Shown: positions 27,473 through 38,201, counted from the stretch's first letter. The stretch is DNA of 64,000 nt from an uncultured Bacilli bacterium (GCA_944359725.1 CALVSY010000005.1:1-64000); one strand, 5' to 3'. The notes: generated from the sequence alone by a model not told the origin. Translations and numbers: made by a program.

Positions 27473-27830
27473 AATAATTATTTTAATAAGCCACGTTCTG
27501 TACCAATAAATTGGTCGCAAACATTTATCTATGCAAAAGTATGCATCCCTTAATCCGTTTTTATTCCTTCATAAGGGTTCCCCTACCAAATTTTGGGTTT
27601 CTCACTTGTGGGGTTTACCCGTTCCACTTTTTTGTTTCCAAAAAAATCGTTTCTGTGGCACTTTATGCCCGTTACCATGGCAAAGCTTTAGGTAACTAAA
27701 GGCGCCGTCAGGCTCTTACCTGCCGAAGGTTATTTATTCCCTTCGCACAAACACTACGATCATTACAGATTCGTGTGAGCGTGGACTTTCCTCTACCAAT
27801 TAAAAATTAGCAGCGTTTGCGTAAAAATAA
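27473..27830 (-). ncRNA. rnpB: RNase P RNA, type B
   Basis: The minus strand has the universal core GAGGAAAGTCCACGCTC and the later GACGGCGCC region. The closing strand ends in ACAGAACGTGGCTTA. The 5' and 3' ends (AATTATTTTTA and TTAAAATAATT) pair as P1. The RNA is the catalytic part of RNase P, which trims tRNA 5' ends. It starts at the gpsB stop codon, the same gpsB-rnpB neighbourhood as in Bacillus. Ends are accurate to a few bases. Confidence 0.93.
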
Positions 27831-28154
27831 TTATTCATCTTTATCGTATATATACTTTTCCAGCTGTGATAAACGTCTTAAGATATCTACGTTAGTGATT
27901 TCTTTTTCACTTTTCTTTACAATGTCAATGTTAGCCTTTAGGTTTCTAAGTTCATGTTTTAACTCTAGATTTTCATTCGTTAGCTCTTTGTTTTCACTTC
28001 TTAATTCTTTTATGATGTTGATAAACTCAACGTAATCTTTAATAATTTGGTCAAGGTATTTATCTACCTCTTGCAGTCTATACCCACGGGTATCTATTTT
28101 AAAATCTTTATCAAAGATATCTTGTGGCGACAAAGCTATTCTTCCGTTAAACAT
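27831..28154 (-). CDS. gpsB: Cell division protein GpsB
   Basis: 107 residues. The DivIVA-type N-terminal domain reads LSPQDIFDKDFKIDTRGY then LQEVDKYLDQIIKDY, followed by a coiled coil (about 50-85) and a short C-terminal helix (LRRLSQLEKYIY) for trimer formation. GpsB binds penicillin-binding proteins at the division site. A class A PBP gene lies 1.1 kb away. Start supported by AGGTGG. Confidence 0.93.
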   Translation of the reverse strand: MFNGRIALSPQDIFDKDFKIDTRGYRLQEVDKYLDQIIKDYVEFINIIKELRSENKELTNENLELKHELRNLKANIDIVKKSEKEITNVDILRRLSQLEKYIYDKDE

Positions 28155-28223
28155 AATTTACCACCTCTGTACTTAACATTATCGCAAGTTTTTAGGTGTT
28201 TGTCAATTTACATTAACTTACAT

Positions 28224-28493
28224 TTACTCGTTTTTTCTTATTTTTGTAAAATACTTTATCAAGTCATATGATGAAACTGAAAAGCTAAAAGATAAAAAAG
28301 CCACGAAAAAGCTTTCAAAGCTAACGCCAAAAAAGACAAAATTTATTATTATACTAACTGGTAATAATATCCATATGATGTATTTGCTAGGCACTTTAAA
28401 AGTCATTTTTATCGTGTTTCCAAGTATGTTTAACACTATCCCCACGCAAACTATATACGGCAATAAATCATATAACTCCTTAATTTTTTCCAA
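28224..28493 (-). CDS. Small holin-like membrane protein
   Basis: 89 residues from a TTG start with AGGTGAT upstream. Three hydrophobic segments (about 8-28, 38-56, 58-80) resemble the phage holin arrangement: YIVCVGIVLNILGNTIK, a polar turn, then WILLPVSIIINFVFFGVS and a final amphipathic helix. No phage genes adjoin. It is the second orphan holin-like gene in this window. The family call is tentative. Confidence 0.5.
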   Translation of the reverse strand: MEKIKELYDLLPYIVCVGIVLNILGNTIKMTFKVPSKYIIWILLPVSIIINFVFFGVSFESFFVAFLSFSFSVSSYDLIKYFTKIRKNE

Positions 28494-28503
28494 TTATAAT
28501 CAC

Positions 28504-28602
28504 CTATTTAATTGTATGATTTATAATTAGGTTTTCTTCGGTTTTATTAACTTCCTCTATTAAATCGTCAATAATTACAAATAAAAAGCTATAATCCCTC
28601 AT
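28504..28602 (-). CDS. Small protein of 32 residues, unknown
   Basis: A short frame with a strong AAAGGAGG seven bases before its ATG. The sequence begins MRDYSFLFVIIDDLIEEVNK and ends in a polar tail. It sits directly upstream of the holin-like gene (10 bp) and divergent from recU, so it is likely translated with the holin-like gene. No family recognised. Confidence 0.5.
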   Translation of the reverse strand: MRDYSFLFVIIDDLIEEVNKTEENLIINHTIK

Positions 28603-28722
28603 ATTTATCCTCCTTTTAAAAATAATAACATAATAAAAAAGCAAAAAAATTTTTTCGACAATTCTTATCAATTTTATATAAAAAAGACGCATATTTGTAG
28701 TATAATTATTAAAGGTGATTAG

Positions 28723-29319
28723 ATGATTAAAAATTTTTCATACACCAATTACTTAACACGAAATAAAAATGGGGTTGTAACAAATTACGCTAATCGTGGT
28801 ATGGGACTTGAAAACGACATAAATTTAGCTAATGAATATTATAGAATTAAAGATATAGCTTACATATATAAAAAACCAACACCAATTAAACTGGTCAAGG
28901 TAGATTATAAAATAGGAAAAATAAAAGAAGCATACTTTCAAACACCATCAACAACTGACTATAATGGAATATATAATGGAAAATACGTTGATTTTGAGGC
29001 TAAAGAGACAAATAGTAAGACTTCTTTTTCTCTTTCAAACATTCATGAGCATCAGATAAAACACCTAATTAACGTTATGAACAAAGGTGCTATCTCATTT
29101 ATTATAGTAAGGTTTAATAAACTTGGTGAAACTTATTTTTTAAGTACTAAAATGCTCGAACAATTTATTAAAAATAATAAAAGGAAGTCTATTCCGCTTA
29201 GTTTTTTTAAAACTTATGGTACAATAATTAAAATTAAATACAATCCTAGAATAGACTATATTGAAACTATAAATAACATATATTTTGGAGGTAATAACCA
29301 TGATGAAAAAAAGAAGTAA
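28723..29319 (+). CDS. recU: Holliday junction resolvase RecU
   Basis: 198 residues. The start of the fold NYANRGMGLENDINLANEYY is typical of RecU. The nuclease centre is TTDYNGIYNGKYVDFEAKET, with Asp, Glu and Lys in PDDEXK order, followed by IHEHQIKHL. RecU cuts Holliday junctions and helps chromosome segregation. A TATAAT box lies at 28711-28716. The gene overlaps the class A PBP gene, the same recU-pbp order as in Bacillus. Confidence 0.93.
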   Translation: MIKNFSYTNYLTRNKNGVVTNYANRGMGLENDINLANEYYRIKDIAYIYKKPTPIKLVKVDYKIGKIKEAYFQTPSTTDYNGIYNGKYVDFEAKETNSKTSFSLSNIHEHQIKHLINVMNKGAISFIIVRFNKLGETYFLSTKMLEQFIKNNKRKSIPLSFFKTYGTIIKIKYNPRIDYIETINNIYFGGNNHDEKKK

Positions 29320-32062
29320 GGTAGGAAATAAAATCGCTAATAACATTAAAAGTAAAGCTGATGACGTAAAAAAGAAAATCGTTAAAAAAACTCCTACTAA
29401 AAAAAGCAAAAAACAAATAAGCAAGAAAAAGAAGGTAATACTAAACGTTCTATTAGTTATGGTAATCGCCTTTGTATCGGTAATTATGGTGTTTTTTGCA
29501 TACGTTATAATTAAGGCTCCAGAGTTTGATCCGGACAACTTAAAATACACACAAATGTCTGAGATATATGATGCTGATGGCAACTTAATTACCAAGATGG
29601 GAAACGAAAACAGAACGGAAATAACATATGATGATTTACCTGAGGTTTTAATAGATGCAATCGTTGCAACCGAGGACTCAAGGTTCTTTCAGCACAACGG
29701 ATTTGATTTACCAAGATTTGTAAGAGCTGGTGTAGGACAGGTTCTAGGTCAGGACTCCGGTGGAGCATCTACCATTACCATGCAGATAGTTAAAAATAAC
29801 TATACATCTACCGTTGCAACTGGTTTTGAAGGTATCGTTAGAAAATTCACCGATATTTACATGTCTATTTTTAAGGTAGAAAGAAAATATACTAAAAAAG
29901 AAATATTAGAGTTTTACGTAAATGATTCATACCTAGGAAATGGTGCATATGGAGTTGAGCAAGCATCACTTAACTACTTTGGAAAATCAGTTAGTGATCT
30001 TAACTTAGCTGAGGCAGCATTCATAGCAGGTTTGTTCCAGTCTCCTACTTATTATAATCCTTATAACTATCCTGAAAGAGCTGAAGAAAGAAGACAAACG
30101 GTTCTATACTTAATGCAAAGACATGGTTATATAACTGAAGAAGAAAGAAAAATAGCGGAAGCTGAACCTATTACTTCGTACATACAAACAACGCAAGTAA
30201 ACACAACTTATTCAGAGTATCAAGGATACATTGACACCGTTGTAGAAGAATTAGAAAAGGAATATGATTTAAATCCATACACGACCCCACTAAAAATATA
30301 CACTGCAATGAACAGAAGCAAACAAGATTTCGTAAATAAAGTCATGAATGGTGAGGCTTGGAACTGGGAGAATGATCTTGTACAATCTGGTATTGTAATG
30401 ACAGAATCAGCGACCGGTGAAGTAATAGCAGTTGGGGCTGGTAGAAATAAAAATACAGAGCGGTCTTATAACTATGCTACCATGACAAACAGACAAATAG
30501 GATCAACGGCAAAACCAATATTCGATTATGGACCAGCGGTTGAATACTTAGGCTGGGGAACAGTAAACTATATTAAAGATGAACCTTGGTCATATTCAAG
30601 TGGACAGTCAATGAATAACTCAGATGGTGGATATAAAGGAACATTACCAATGTATCAGGCACTTGGACTTTCTAGAAACGTAACGGCGCTTAAAACGTTC
30701 CAGCAAGTATCTTCTGAAGCCGGTAATGATAAAATAATTGAATTTGCAGAAAACTTAGGTATAACACCAGAAATAGATAAAAACGGAAAAATACACGAAG
30801 CCCATAGTATTGGTTCATTTACTGGTTCAGAAGATCCTGATGAATCAAGAAATAGTCCAATTACTATGGCAGGTGCATATCAAGCATTTTCTAACGGTGG
30901 ATATTATATAGAACCTCACACAATAACAAAATTCGTATATAAAGAAACTGATGAAGTAGTTGAAACAAATGCAACTAAAACACGTGTAATGAATGATTCT
31001 ACCGCATATATAATTAACTATGCACTTAGTTGGTCAGTTACTGATGGCTTAGCTAAAAGTGCTGCAAACATCGGCGGCGTTCAAGTGGCAGCTAAAACAG
31101 GAACAAGTAACTTTGATTCAGAAACAATAAGAAAGCATCACTTATCAAGTAAAGCCATAAACGACTTATGGGTATGTGGATATACTCCAAAATACACGCT
31201 TACCATGTGGTACGGCTATGATAAAATATATAAGGAACATTACAGTACCACAGCAAACTGGACAACACGTGATAGATTTTATAAAAACCTAGCAGAAAAC
31301 TTATTTGATAAAGATGGAAGCACCTTTGAAGTACCATCAAGTATTGAAGCAGTAGAAGTTGTAAAAAACTCTAATCCTCTTAAACTAGCAACCGATTATA
31401 CCCCTGCTAGTATGAAAGTAACAGGATACTTTAGAAAAGGTACGGCACCAGAAGAATCTTCTAACATATCAGAAAATAAATTACCTAACGTATCTAACGT
31501 AAAAAGTAGTGTTTCCGGTAACACAGTAACCTTAAGCTGGGATGGAATAAGTGCGGAACAGATGCTCGATTTTGATTACGATGAAAGCTTTGGAACGCTC
31601 GGTTATGATATATATGTTAAAAATGGGTCAAGTGGTAGCGAAACGTACGTTGGAACAACAACATCCACATCATATACTCACACAACCAATTACTCAGATC
31701 CAGTATACGTAATATATACTGCATACTCAAGTTACAAAGACAACCGAAGTAGTGGAGTATCACATCGAGTCTCGATAACAACTGATTTTGATGTAAAAGC
31801 AAGTAACGAAACAATAAATCAAGGTGATAGCTGGCATGATAATAAACCAATTATAGTATTATACAATTCAGTAGACGTAACTGATGAATGTACAATTACA
31901 TTAGAATCCGGAAGTGTTAATACTCAAAGACCTGGCAATTACACCTTAACTTATAAAATAACTTATAACGGTACAACTAAAACAGTTTCAAGAACGGTTA
32001 CCGTAAAAGAAAGTGCATCAAATACAACAACTACTACTACAACAACTGTATCTACACCATAA
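29300..32062 (+). CDS. Class A penicillin-binding protein (PBP1A type)
   Basis: About 920 residues from ATG 29300 (GGAGGT at 29287-29292). A Lys-rich cytoplasmic tail and one membrane helix (about 48-70) come first. The glycosyltransferase domain (about 90-270) has VATEDSRFFQHNGFD and GGASTITMQIVKN. The transpeptidase domain (about 350-680) has catalytic Ser in IGSTAKPI, the SRN motif (GLSRNVTAL) and KTGTSNF. A fibronectin-like domain, a further beta domain and a Thr-rich tail end the protein. It polymerises and cross-links peptidoglycan. Confidence 0.95.
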   Translation: MMKKRSKVGNKIANNIKSKADDVKKKIVKKTPTKKSKKQISKKKKVILNVLLVMVIAFVSVIMVFFAYVIIKAPEFDPDNLKYTQMSEIYDADGNLITKMGNENRTEITYDDLPEVLIDAIVATEDSRFFQHNGFDLPRFVRAGVGQVLGQDSGGASTITMQIVKNNYTSTVATGFEGIVRKFTDIYMSIFKVERKYTKKEILEFYVNDSYLGNGAYGVEQASLNYFGKSVSDLNLAEAAFIAGLFQSPTYYNPYNYPERAEERRQTVLYLMQRHGYITEEERKIAEAEPITSYIQTTQVNTTYSEYQGYIDTVVEELEKEYDLNPYTTPLKIYTAMNRSKQDFVNKVMNGEAWNWENDLVQSGIVMTESATGEVIAVGAGRNKNTERSYNYATMTNRQIGSTAKPIFDYGPAVEYLGWGTVNYIKDEPWSYSSGQSMNNSDGGYKGTLPMYQALGLSRNVTALKTFQQVSSEAGNDKIIEFAENLGITPEIDKNGKIHEAHSIGSFTGSEDPDESRNSPITMAGAYQAFSNGGYYIEPHTITKFVYKETDEVVETNATKTRVMNDSTAYIINYALSWSVTDGLAKSAANIGGVQVAAKTGTSNFDSETIRKHHLSSKAINDLWVCGYTPKYTLTMWYGYDKIYKEHYSTTANWTTRDRFYKNLAENLFDKDGSTFEVPSSIEAVEVVKNSNPLKLATDYTPASMKVTGYFRKGTAPEESSNISENKLPNVSNVKSSVSGNTVTLSWDGISAEQMLDFDYDESFGTLGYDIYVKNGSSGSETYVGTTTSTSYTHTTNYSDPVYVIYTAYSSYKDNRSSGVSHRVSITTDFDVKASNETINQGDSWHDNKPIIVLYNSVDVTDECTITLESGSVNTQRPGNYTLTYKITYNGTTKTVSRTVTVKESASNTTTTTTTTVSTP

Positions 32063-32088
32063 AAAAAGCAAGCTTAAGCTTGTTTTTT
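32060..32088. terminator. Bidirectional terminator between the PBP and phosphoketolase genes
   Basis: An uninterrupted palindrome around GCAAGCTTAAGCTTG is flanked by A and T runs on both sides. It ends both convergent genes. Confidence 0.85.
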
Positions 32089-34394
32089 TATAATTTCCAG
32101 TTTCTTATTTCTTCTAAATCCTGTCCATATTCAGTTATATATTTAGCATGCTCATCTAACTTACGTTCCATTTCTTTTATTATCATATCTTTATTTGGAA
32201 CATCTAATGAATTAACCGCATCTATAACCAGATTAAATCTATCTATCTTGTTTTTTACGCGCATATCAAAAGCCGTTGTAATAGTTCCTTCCTCGGTATA
32301 TCCATGAACGTGTATGTTATGATTATGCCTAAAATACGTAAGTTCATGAATTAAAGTAGGATATCCATGAAACGCAAATATTATTGGTTTATCAAGCGTA
32401 AATAAATAGTCATACGCCTCATCTCTTAAGGCATGTGGATGATTCGTCGTTGAATCTAATTTCATTAAATCAACAACGTTTATATATCTTACTTTTAAAC
32501 CTGGCACATATTCTTTTAATAACTTTGTTGCAGCAATCGCCTCTAAAGTCGGGGTATCACCACTTGATGCCATTATAATATCAGGATGTGCATCATTACT
32601 TACAAATTCCCATATACTAATACCATTTCTACAATGCCTTTTAGCATCATCCATGTTAAGCCACTGATACGATGGATGTTTTGATGCAATAATTACGTTA
32701 ACATAGTTTTTGCTTCTTAAACAATGATCCATGCAAGATAAAAGGCAGTTAGCATCCGGTGGTAAATACATTCTTACAACATCAACTTTTTTATTTGCAA
32801 TGTGATCTAAGAAACCTGGATCCTGATGAGTAAAACCATTATGATCTTGTTGCCATACGTTTGATGCAAGTAAGAAGTTAAGTGAAGAAATAGGTTTTCT
32901 CCAAGGTATTTCATTACACACTTTAAGCCATTTAGCGTGCTGCGCAGCCATTGAATCAACGATTCTAATAAATGCTTCGTAGCTTGCAAAAAAGCCGTGT
33001 CTACCGGTTAATAAGTACCCTTCTAGCATGCCTTCACACATGTGTTCTGAAAGCATAGAATCCATTACTCTTCCATCTTTTGATAAATACTCATCATTTT
33101 CTTTTACTTCAAGTTGCCAGTCTCTGTTTGTTACGTCAAACACTTCGTATAACCTATTTGACATCGTTTCGTCCGGTCCAAATATCCTAAAGTTTTTATT
33201 TTGATCATTAAGTGAAAAAATATCTTTTATAAAACTACTTAATACAAGCATGTCTTGCTTTTTAACTGCTCCTGGATAAGGAACATCTACTTTATAATTA
33301 GCAAAGTCAGGCATAATAAGCTCTTTTCTTAAAAGCCCGCCGTTAGTAATAGGATTAGCACCCATTCTTCTATTTCCCTTAGGGCACATGCTTCTTACCT
33401 CTTCTATTATGGTTCCATTTTCATCAAACAACTCCTCTGGATGATAACTTCTAAGCCAATCTTCAAGTATTTTAATATGCTCTTCTTTATCCATACTAAC
33501 TGGTACTTGGTGTGCTCTAAATGATCCTTCAATTACTTTACCATCAACCACTTTAGGTCCCGTCCAGCCCTTTGGAGTTCTTAAAATAATCATCGGCCAT
33601 AAGACTTTTTCATCATCACCCAAGTTTTTAATATGTTTAATATCCGCTACAACCTTATCCATCGTAAGAGCCATTTTCTTATGCATCAACAATGGATCAC
33701 TACCCTCTACTAAATAAGGCTTATAACCGCATCCGTAAAAGAAACAAGAAAGCTCATCGTTACTCATCCTAGAAAAGATTGTTGGATTACTTATTTTATA
33801 TCCATTTAAATGAAGAATAGGTAAAACAACACCATCAGTTTTTCTATTTAAAAACTTAGTACCGTGCCAGCTTGTTGCAAGAGGACCCGTTTCAGCCTCA
33901 CCATCACCAACAACGCATGCCACGATTAAATCGGGATTGTCAAAAGCAGCACCAAAAGCATGAGCAAGAGAATAGCCAAGTTCCCCACCTTCATGAATAG
34001 AGCCTGGAGTTTCTGGTGCAACGTGAGATGGTACTCCGCCTGGAAACGAAAACCTTTTAAATAACTTTTGCAAGCCAGCTTCATCCTCTGTTACTTCTGG
34101 ATACTTTTCAGTGTAACTTCCTTCAATGTATGTATTTGCAATCATGAAGTTTCCACCATGACCCGGTCCTGATATATAAATCATGTTTAAATCATATTTA
34201 TTAATTATTCTGTTTAAATGAGTATACACAAAGTTTTGACCTGGTACGGTTCCCCAGTGACCTACTATTTTCTTTTTAATGTCTTCTTTTTTAAGTGGCC
34301 TTTTTAAAAGTGGGTTATCAAGTAAATAAAGCTGACAAGCTGATAAATAATTAGCCGTTCTAAAATAAGCATCCAATCTTTCTATTTCAGTCAT
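32088..34394 (-). CDS. xfp: Phosphoketolase (xylulose-5-P/fructose-6-P)
   Basis: 768 residues, a little shorter than the family norm of about 790. Family marks include [43 protein letters not shown] and the thiamine diphosphate segment [17 protein letters not shown]. The central [10 protein letters not shown] and C-terminal [11 protein letters not shown] are also present. It splits xylulose 5-phosphate (or fructose 6-phosphate) with phosphate to acetyl phosphate plus a sugar phosphate, pointing to heterofermentative sugar use. Confidence 0.96.
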   Translation of the reverse strand: MTEIERLDAYFRTANYLSACQLYLLDNPLLKRPLKKEDIKKKIVGHWGTVPGQNFVYTHLNRIINKYDLNMIYISGPGHGGNFMIANTYIEGSYTEKYPEVTEDEAGLQKLFKRFSFPGGVPSHVAPETPGSIHEGGELGYSLAHAFGAAFDNPDLIVACVVGDGEAETGPLATSWHGTKFLNRKTDGVVLPILHLNGYKISNPTIFSRMSNDELSCFFYGCGYKPYLVEGSDPLLMHKKMALTMDKVVADIKHIKNLGDDEKVLWPMIILRTPKGWTGPKVVDGKVIEGSFRAHQVPVSMDKEEHIKILEDWLRSYHPEELFDENGTIIEEVRSMCPKGNRRMGANPITNGGLLRKELIMPDFANYKVDVPYPGAVKKQDMLVLSSFIKDIFSLNDQNKNFRIFGPDETMSNRLYEVFDVTNRDWQLEVKENDEYLSKDGRVMDSMLSEHMCEGMLEGYLLTGRHGFFASYEAFIRIVDSMAAQHAKWLKVCNEIPWRKPISSLNFLLASNVWQQDHNGFTHQDPGFLDHIANKKVDVVRMYLPPDANCLLSCMDHCLRSKNYVNVIIASKHPSYQWLNMDDAKRHCRNGISIWEFVSNDAHPDIIMASSGDTPTLEAIAATKLLKEYVPGLKVRYINVVDLMKLDSTTNHPHALRDEAYDYLFTLDKPIIFAFHGYPTLIHELTYFRHNHNIHVHGYTEEGTITTAFDMRVKNKIDRFNLVIDAVNSLDVPNKDMIIKEMERKLDEHAKYITEYGQDLEEIRNWKL

Positions 34395-34471
34395 TTTACC
34401 CCTCTATTCTATTTATTCTAATGCTATTATAACATAACAAAGTAAAAATAAGGCAGCTTTTTGCACCTTAT

Positions 34472-36265
34472 TTAAATATATTTTTTAATTATTCTATTAA
34501 ACTCTTCTTCTATGTTTTCTTTTCTTAAGTAATCACTAAAGCCATCTTCTACATAATGCTCTTTTAAAGATTCTTTATTTTTGTTTAACATAACAACACT
34601 TGGAATATTAAAACCCTTTTTAGCTTCTTGTAATTTACCTAGAATTGCTAAAGCAGAATAAGGCCTTGCCTCATCTTCTAATATTATAAGATCAAATGCC
34701 TCTCCATCTTTTATTCTTTGAACCAAATCATTACCATGCATCGTTGTTAAAAAATCAATGTCGTAATTATTCGCTAACGAATTTAATGTTTTTAATGTCT
34801 GCAAGTTATCACTTACGGCAATTACCTTTTTCTTATTAAATATGTATTTACTATAAAATGGATCTTTCTCCTGTTTTATTTTCTGATCTAATATAATCGT
34901 AAAGGTACTGCCTTTATTTTCTTCACTTTTAACATTTATAATGCCACCTAGTTTTCTTATTATCTTAAAGGCAAGTTTCAAATCAACATCAAGGTTATTT
35001 AGCTTTAAAAGATCCGTATCTTCTAAATCGCTATTACTTTTTAAAAGCTCGTTTAACTTTTCAACGCTCATACCCTTACCAGAATCTTCTATTTCAATTA
35101 TAAGTCTACAAACATCATACTTAACAATTTCGGTTGCACTTAATTCAATATAACCTTCTTTAGTAAACTTTGCGGCATTAAATAAAATACTAGTTATTAC
35201 TTGCTTTAACTTAACAGAATCACCATATAACTCGGTTGGTATGTTTTTACTTATGTTAGTTCTTAAACTTACTTTAGGGTTAAGTTTACTTTTAACATTA
35301 TTTAAAGCGGTATCAAGTAAAGGATATATATTATAAGTTTCGTTAAAAACAACTAATTTACTAGATGAAATACTTGATATATCAAGTACGTTATTAATGA
35401 TGTTTTTTAAGCCTCTGGCGTTATTTTCAATAACTTTAAGTCCTGTATCTATCGTTTTTAAATCTTTTTCATTTTCAAGCATTTTTTTAACTTCAAGGAT
35501 GTTTTCAATTGGTTTTTTAGTATCTTGTGACATGCTAAATAAAAAGTTTGATTTTTCCTCACTCATACTTTCTAAAAGCTTTTTATTTTTATTTAGTTCA
35601 TAAATCATTTTAACGTCCGGGTTTTCAATGGTAAAAATCATGATTAAATCAGCATAAGCAGCCATTAAAGATATCATTAATACCTCTGGTGCAACCCTTC
35701 TTATAACAAGTGCTACAACACCTAATATTGCTAAGAAAAATAATGGTATAAACTTTTTGTTATTAGAACTTTTAATATTTCTTATTAAGGATCTAAACAC
35801 TAATAATAAAATTAAAACAACATAAATGCCAAGTGCTATTATAAGTACGTTCATAGCCTGCCCATTAGTATCTATTACACCATCTTCATTAATTACGTTT
35901 ACTTTTAAGAAAAAGAAACTGACGGATATTATTATGTTTATAACCATTGATATTCTTTGAATTATTGTTCTTAGTTTTTTATTATTGTTTAAAGACACTA
36001 TTAAAACATAATTAAATAAAGCCCATACCCATAATAGTATTAGTATATAGTCGATTCTATGAATGTTATATATGTAATTTGGAATACCAAATAAATTCAT
36101 TAAAATAACCAAAACGCAGGCTAAAGAAGACTCTAAAAGCGCTATTGTAATTAATAGTGAATACGCCTTGGTCTCATCGCTTTTTATTCTTTTTTTAGAG
36201 AAAAAAACAACAAAAATTAATATGTTTATTAAAACTGCACATATTGGAAAATATAAATTATTCAT
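34472..36265 (-). CDS. Hybrid histidine kinase-like protein with degenerate catalytic residues
   Basis: 597 residues from ATG 36265 (AGGAGG upstream). Seven membrane helices (about 1-215) end in MIFTIENPDV. The dimerisation helix reads SMSQDTKKPIENIL where kinases have SH(D/E)xRTPL, so the phospho-accepting His is Gln. The ATPase domain keeps NAAKFTKEG and DSGKGM but its GLGL loop reads VDLKL. A C-terminal receiver-like domain of about 115 residues has LIILEDEA, placing Glu where the phospho-accepting Asp should be. It is probably a pseudo-kinase that senses and binds rather than transfers phosphate. No response regulator gene adjoins. Confidence 0.82.
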   Translation of the reverse strand: MNNLYFPICAVLINILIFVVFFSKKRIKSDETKAYSLLITIALLESSLACVLVILMNLFGIPNYIYNIHRIDYILILLWVWALFNYVLIVSLNNNKKLRTIIQRISMVINIIISVSFFFLKVNVINEDGVIDTNGQAMNVLIIALGIYVVLILLLVFRSLIRNIKSSNNKKFIPLFFLAILGVVALVIRRVAPEVLMISLMAAYADLIMIFTIENPDVKMIYELNKNKKLLESMSEEKSNFLFSMSQDTKKPIENILEVKKMLENEKDLKTIDTGLKVIENNARGLKNIINNVLDISSISSSKLVVFNETYNIYPLLDTALNNVKSKLNPKVSLRTNISKNIPTELYGDSVKLKQVITSILFNAAKFTKEGYIELSATEIVKYDVCRLIIEIEDSGKGMSVEKLNELLKSNSDLEDTDLLKLNNLDVDLKLAFKIIRKLGGIINVKSEENKGSTFTIILDQKIKQEKDPFYSKYIFNKKKVIAVSDNLQTLKTLNSLANNYDIDFLTTMHGNDLVQRIKDGEAFDLIILEDEARPYSALAILGKLQEAKKGFNIPSVVMLNKNKESLKEHYVEDGFSDYLRKENIEEEFNRIIKKYI

Positions 36266-36339
36266 AAACAAACCTCCTATCATATAATAAAAGTATATCA
36301 TGAATGATAAAACATATCAAATAAAAAGCCATCATACAT

Positions 36340-37506
36340 TTAATGATGGTTTCTTTTATTTAATAAAAACGCATTATTTTTATTAATATCTAAATTGTTT
36401 AAGTGTTCAAAAGCATCTTCTTGTTCTACTATTGTTTTATCAACAAAGTGCTTTTTTTCGATATCTTCTTCATTAAAATACCATTCTGATAAAACGTGTT
36501 TTTTATAGTTTTCCCAATAATCCTTTGGAATGTCCTTTCTTTTTACTTTTGAGTATTTATTTAATGTGTCTAAAAGCAAATTCCCAATTCTGTCCCTAAC
36601 AATATCAAGTCCAAGTCTTTTTTCATCAAATGTTAAAACCATTTTTTCTTTTGGTTTTTTATTAAAATATTTGCAAAAATCTATTGGATCACCAAATTTA
36701 ATATAGATATCATTATCTTTCATATCAAAATCAACGGGCTGTTCATACGCAACAGGTATAACAAGTGCGTTAGTATCAACTGCGGTTTGCACAAGCGAAA
36801 AATATCCATCATATAGTATTTTATTTGGAGATAAATTCCAAGATGCCTCATAAAACTTAATTATGTTTTTACCAGCACTTAAAACTTGCCTTTCAACTTC
36901 TTTTACGTTTTTTCTATCATTTATTATATTTTGTATTTTCGTATTATAACTTTTTTTCTCATTTTCATATTCTTTTATTAATATTGGATCATTTGTTGTC
37001 TTTATATATTCTTCTAATTTTTTTAAATATTCTTCATCCTTTTTAAGATATTCATTATCATACGGATTTACCATATCAAGATATATAATTCCGTTTTTCT
37101 CAAGTAATGATCCACTTAACGTACCATGAAGGTTTTCAAAATCACCAGAAAGCAAAATAACATGTTTTTTAATTGCTTCCAAAAGCATTTCAATATCCTT
37201 TTTTCTTACATGATTAGGTGTAAAAATAACTGGTCTATCAAATACTTTTTTCTTATCGTTATTTTCAGTATAGTAATATTTTGGAAGTTTGTTTAAAACA
37301 TGAAGCTTATAACCTGAAAAACTTCTTTGAGCTTTTAGGCCATAAAATAAAGGCCAATGATATTTTTTATTTTGTTTTAAAGTATCTTCTTTAGCCTCAT
37401 ACACGGTATTACCAGCTTTTATATCTTCATTCCTTTGCTTTTTTAAATCCTCTAATTCTTTTTTTAATTTTTCTTTTCTTAAAATTTTCTTTTCTTGTTT
37501 ATTCAC
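36340..37506 (-). CDS. PlsC-like acyltransferase
   Basis: About 388 residues from a GTG at 37506, chosen because AAGGG lies eight bases upstream. The H-x4-D active site is in FTPNHVRKKDIEML (about residue 95). It is followed by LLSGDFENLHGTLSGSLL and the substrate loop. A charged helical insertion (about 155-205) splits the domain. The second half holds NIIKFYEASWNLSP, VIPVAYEQPV and YIKFGDPIDF. It probably acylates lysophosphatidic acid or a related lipid at the membrane. The insertion and the long C-terminal tail are not usual for PlsC, so another acceptor is possible. Confidence 0.78.
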   Translation of the reverse strand: MNKQEKKILRKEKLKKELEDLKKQRNEDIKAGNTVYEAKEDTLKQNKKYHWPLFYGLKAQRSFSGYKLHVLNKLPKYYYTENNDKKKVFDRPVIFTPNHVRKKDIEMLLEAIKKHVILLSGDFENLHGTLSGSLLEKNGIIYLDMVNPYDNEYLKKDEEYLKKLEEYIKTTNDPILIKEYENEKKSYNTKIQNIINDRKNVKEVERQVLSAGKNIIKFYEASWNLSPNKILYDGYFSLVQTAVDTNALVIPVAYEQPVDFDMKDNDIYIKFGDPIDFCKYFNKKPKEKMVLTFDEKRLGLDIVRDRIGNLLLDTLNKYSKVKRKDIPKDYWENYKKHVLSEWYFNEEDIEKKHFVDKTIVEQEDAFEHLNNLDINKNNAFLLNKRNHH

Positions 37507-37633
37507 CAAAATCACCCTTTTATTTATTATTTACTACTAAATACTACAACAATGCATATTTTATCATAATAAAATGGTTTTAACAAGATAAATAAAAAAG
37601 ACAAGCTTTAGGCCTGCCTTTAATCTTTACTAA

Positions 37634-38026
37634 TTATTTTATTTCGATGTATTTTTTGTTTTCTTCTTCGTCTTTTTTAGGAACGGTAATTTTTAATACT
37701 CCATTATTAAATTCTGCATTAACTTTTTCAGAATCTAAATCATGCAAGTAGAAAGATCTTTGATATTTACCATAAGTTCTTTCACGATGAATATAGTTTT
37801 TATCCTTATCTTCATCATCGTTTTCACTTGATTTTTCAGCTGTAATAGTTAAATAATCTTTCTTAGCTTCAATTTTTATTTCATCTTTACTAAATCCAGG
37901 AACATCCATTTCAATATGATAATCACCATCTTTTTCATAAATATCGCATTTCATATTATCATCCCTGTTTGCTGGCATGAAGTCATCAAAAAAGTCACCG
38001 AAATAATTTCTTGGTAATAAACTCAT
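37634..38026 (-). CDS. Small heat shock protein (Hsp20)
   Basis: 130 residues from the ATG at 38026, which has AAAGGAAG seven bases upstream; a second ATG nine bases earlier is too close to it. The alpha-crystallin domain (about 35-125) has MDVPGFSKDEIKIEAKKDYL, RSFYLHDLDSEKVNAEFNNG and VLKITVPK. It binds unfolding proteins during stress. The promoter contains a CIRCE operator, so HrcA control is expected. Confidence 0.93.
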   Translation of the reverse strand: MSLLPRNYFGDFFDDFMPANRDDNMKCDIYEKDGDYHIEMDVPGFSKDEIKIEAKKDYLTITAEKSSENDDEDKDKNYIHRERTYGKYQRSFYLHDLDSEKVNAEFNNGVLKITVPKKDEEENKKYIEIK

Positions 38027-38051
38027 ATATCTCATCTTCCTTTCTATTAAT

Positions 38052-38093
38052 GTTATACCACTATTATTAGCACTTGTCAAGTGAAAGTGCTAA
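38052..38093 (-). promoter_or_regulatory. CIRCE operator over the hsp20 promoter
   Basis: TTAGCACTT and AAGTGCTAA flank a 9-base spacer (38067-38093), one base per arm different from the classical CIRCE. The -35 TTGACA (38080-38075) lies inside it; TATAAC (38057-38052) follows after 17 bases. Confidence 0.88.
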
Positions 38094-38201
38094 TTTTTTT
38101 ATTTTTTTTGCATCCTTTTTAATATGTGTTATAAATTAAATATATATACTAAAAAAAAGCGAAGATATTTTTTATTCATCTTCGTTTTCATACAACTCGT
38201 C

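Noticed and set aside
28690-28722. Divergent small gene/recU region as a bidirectional regulatory element
   Set aside because: Only an ordinary TATAAT and ribosome site for recU are visible; nothing beyond normal spacing.
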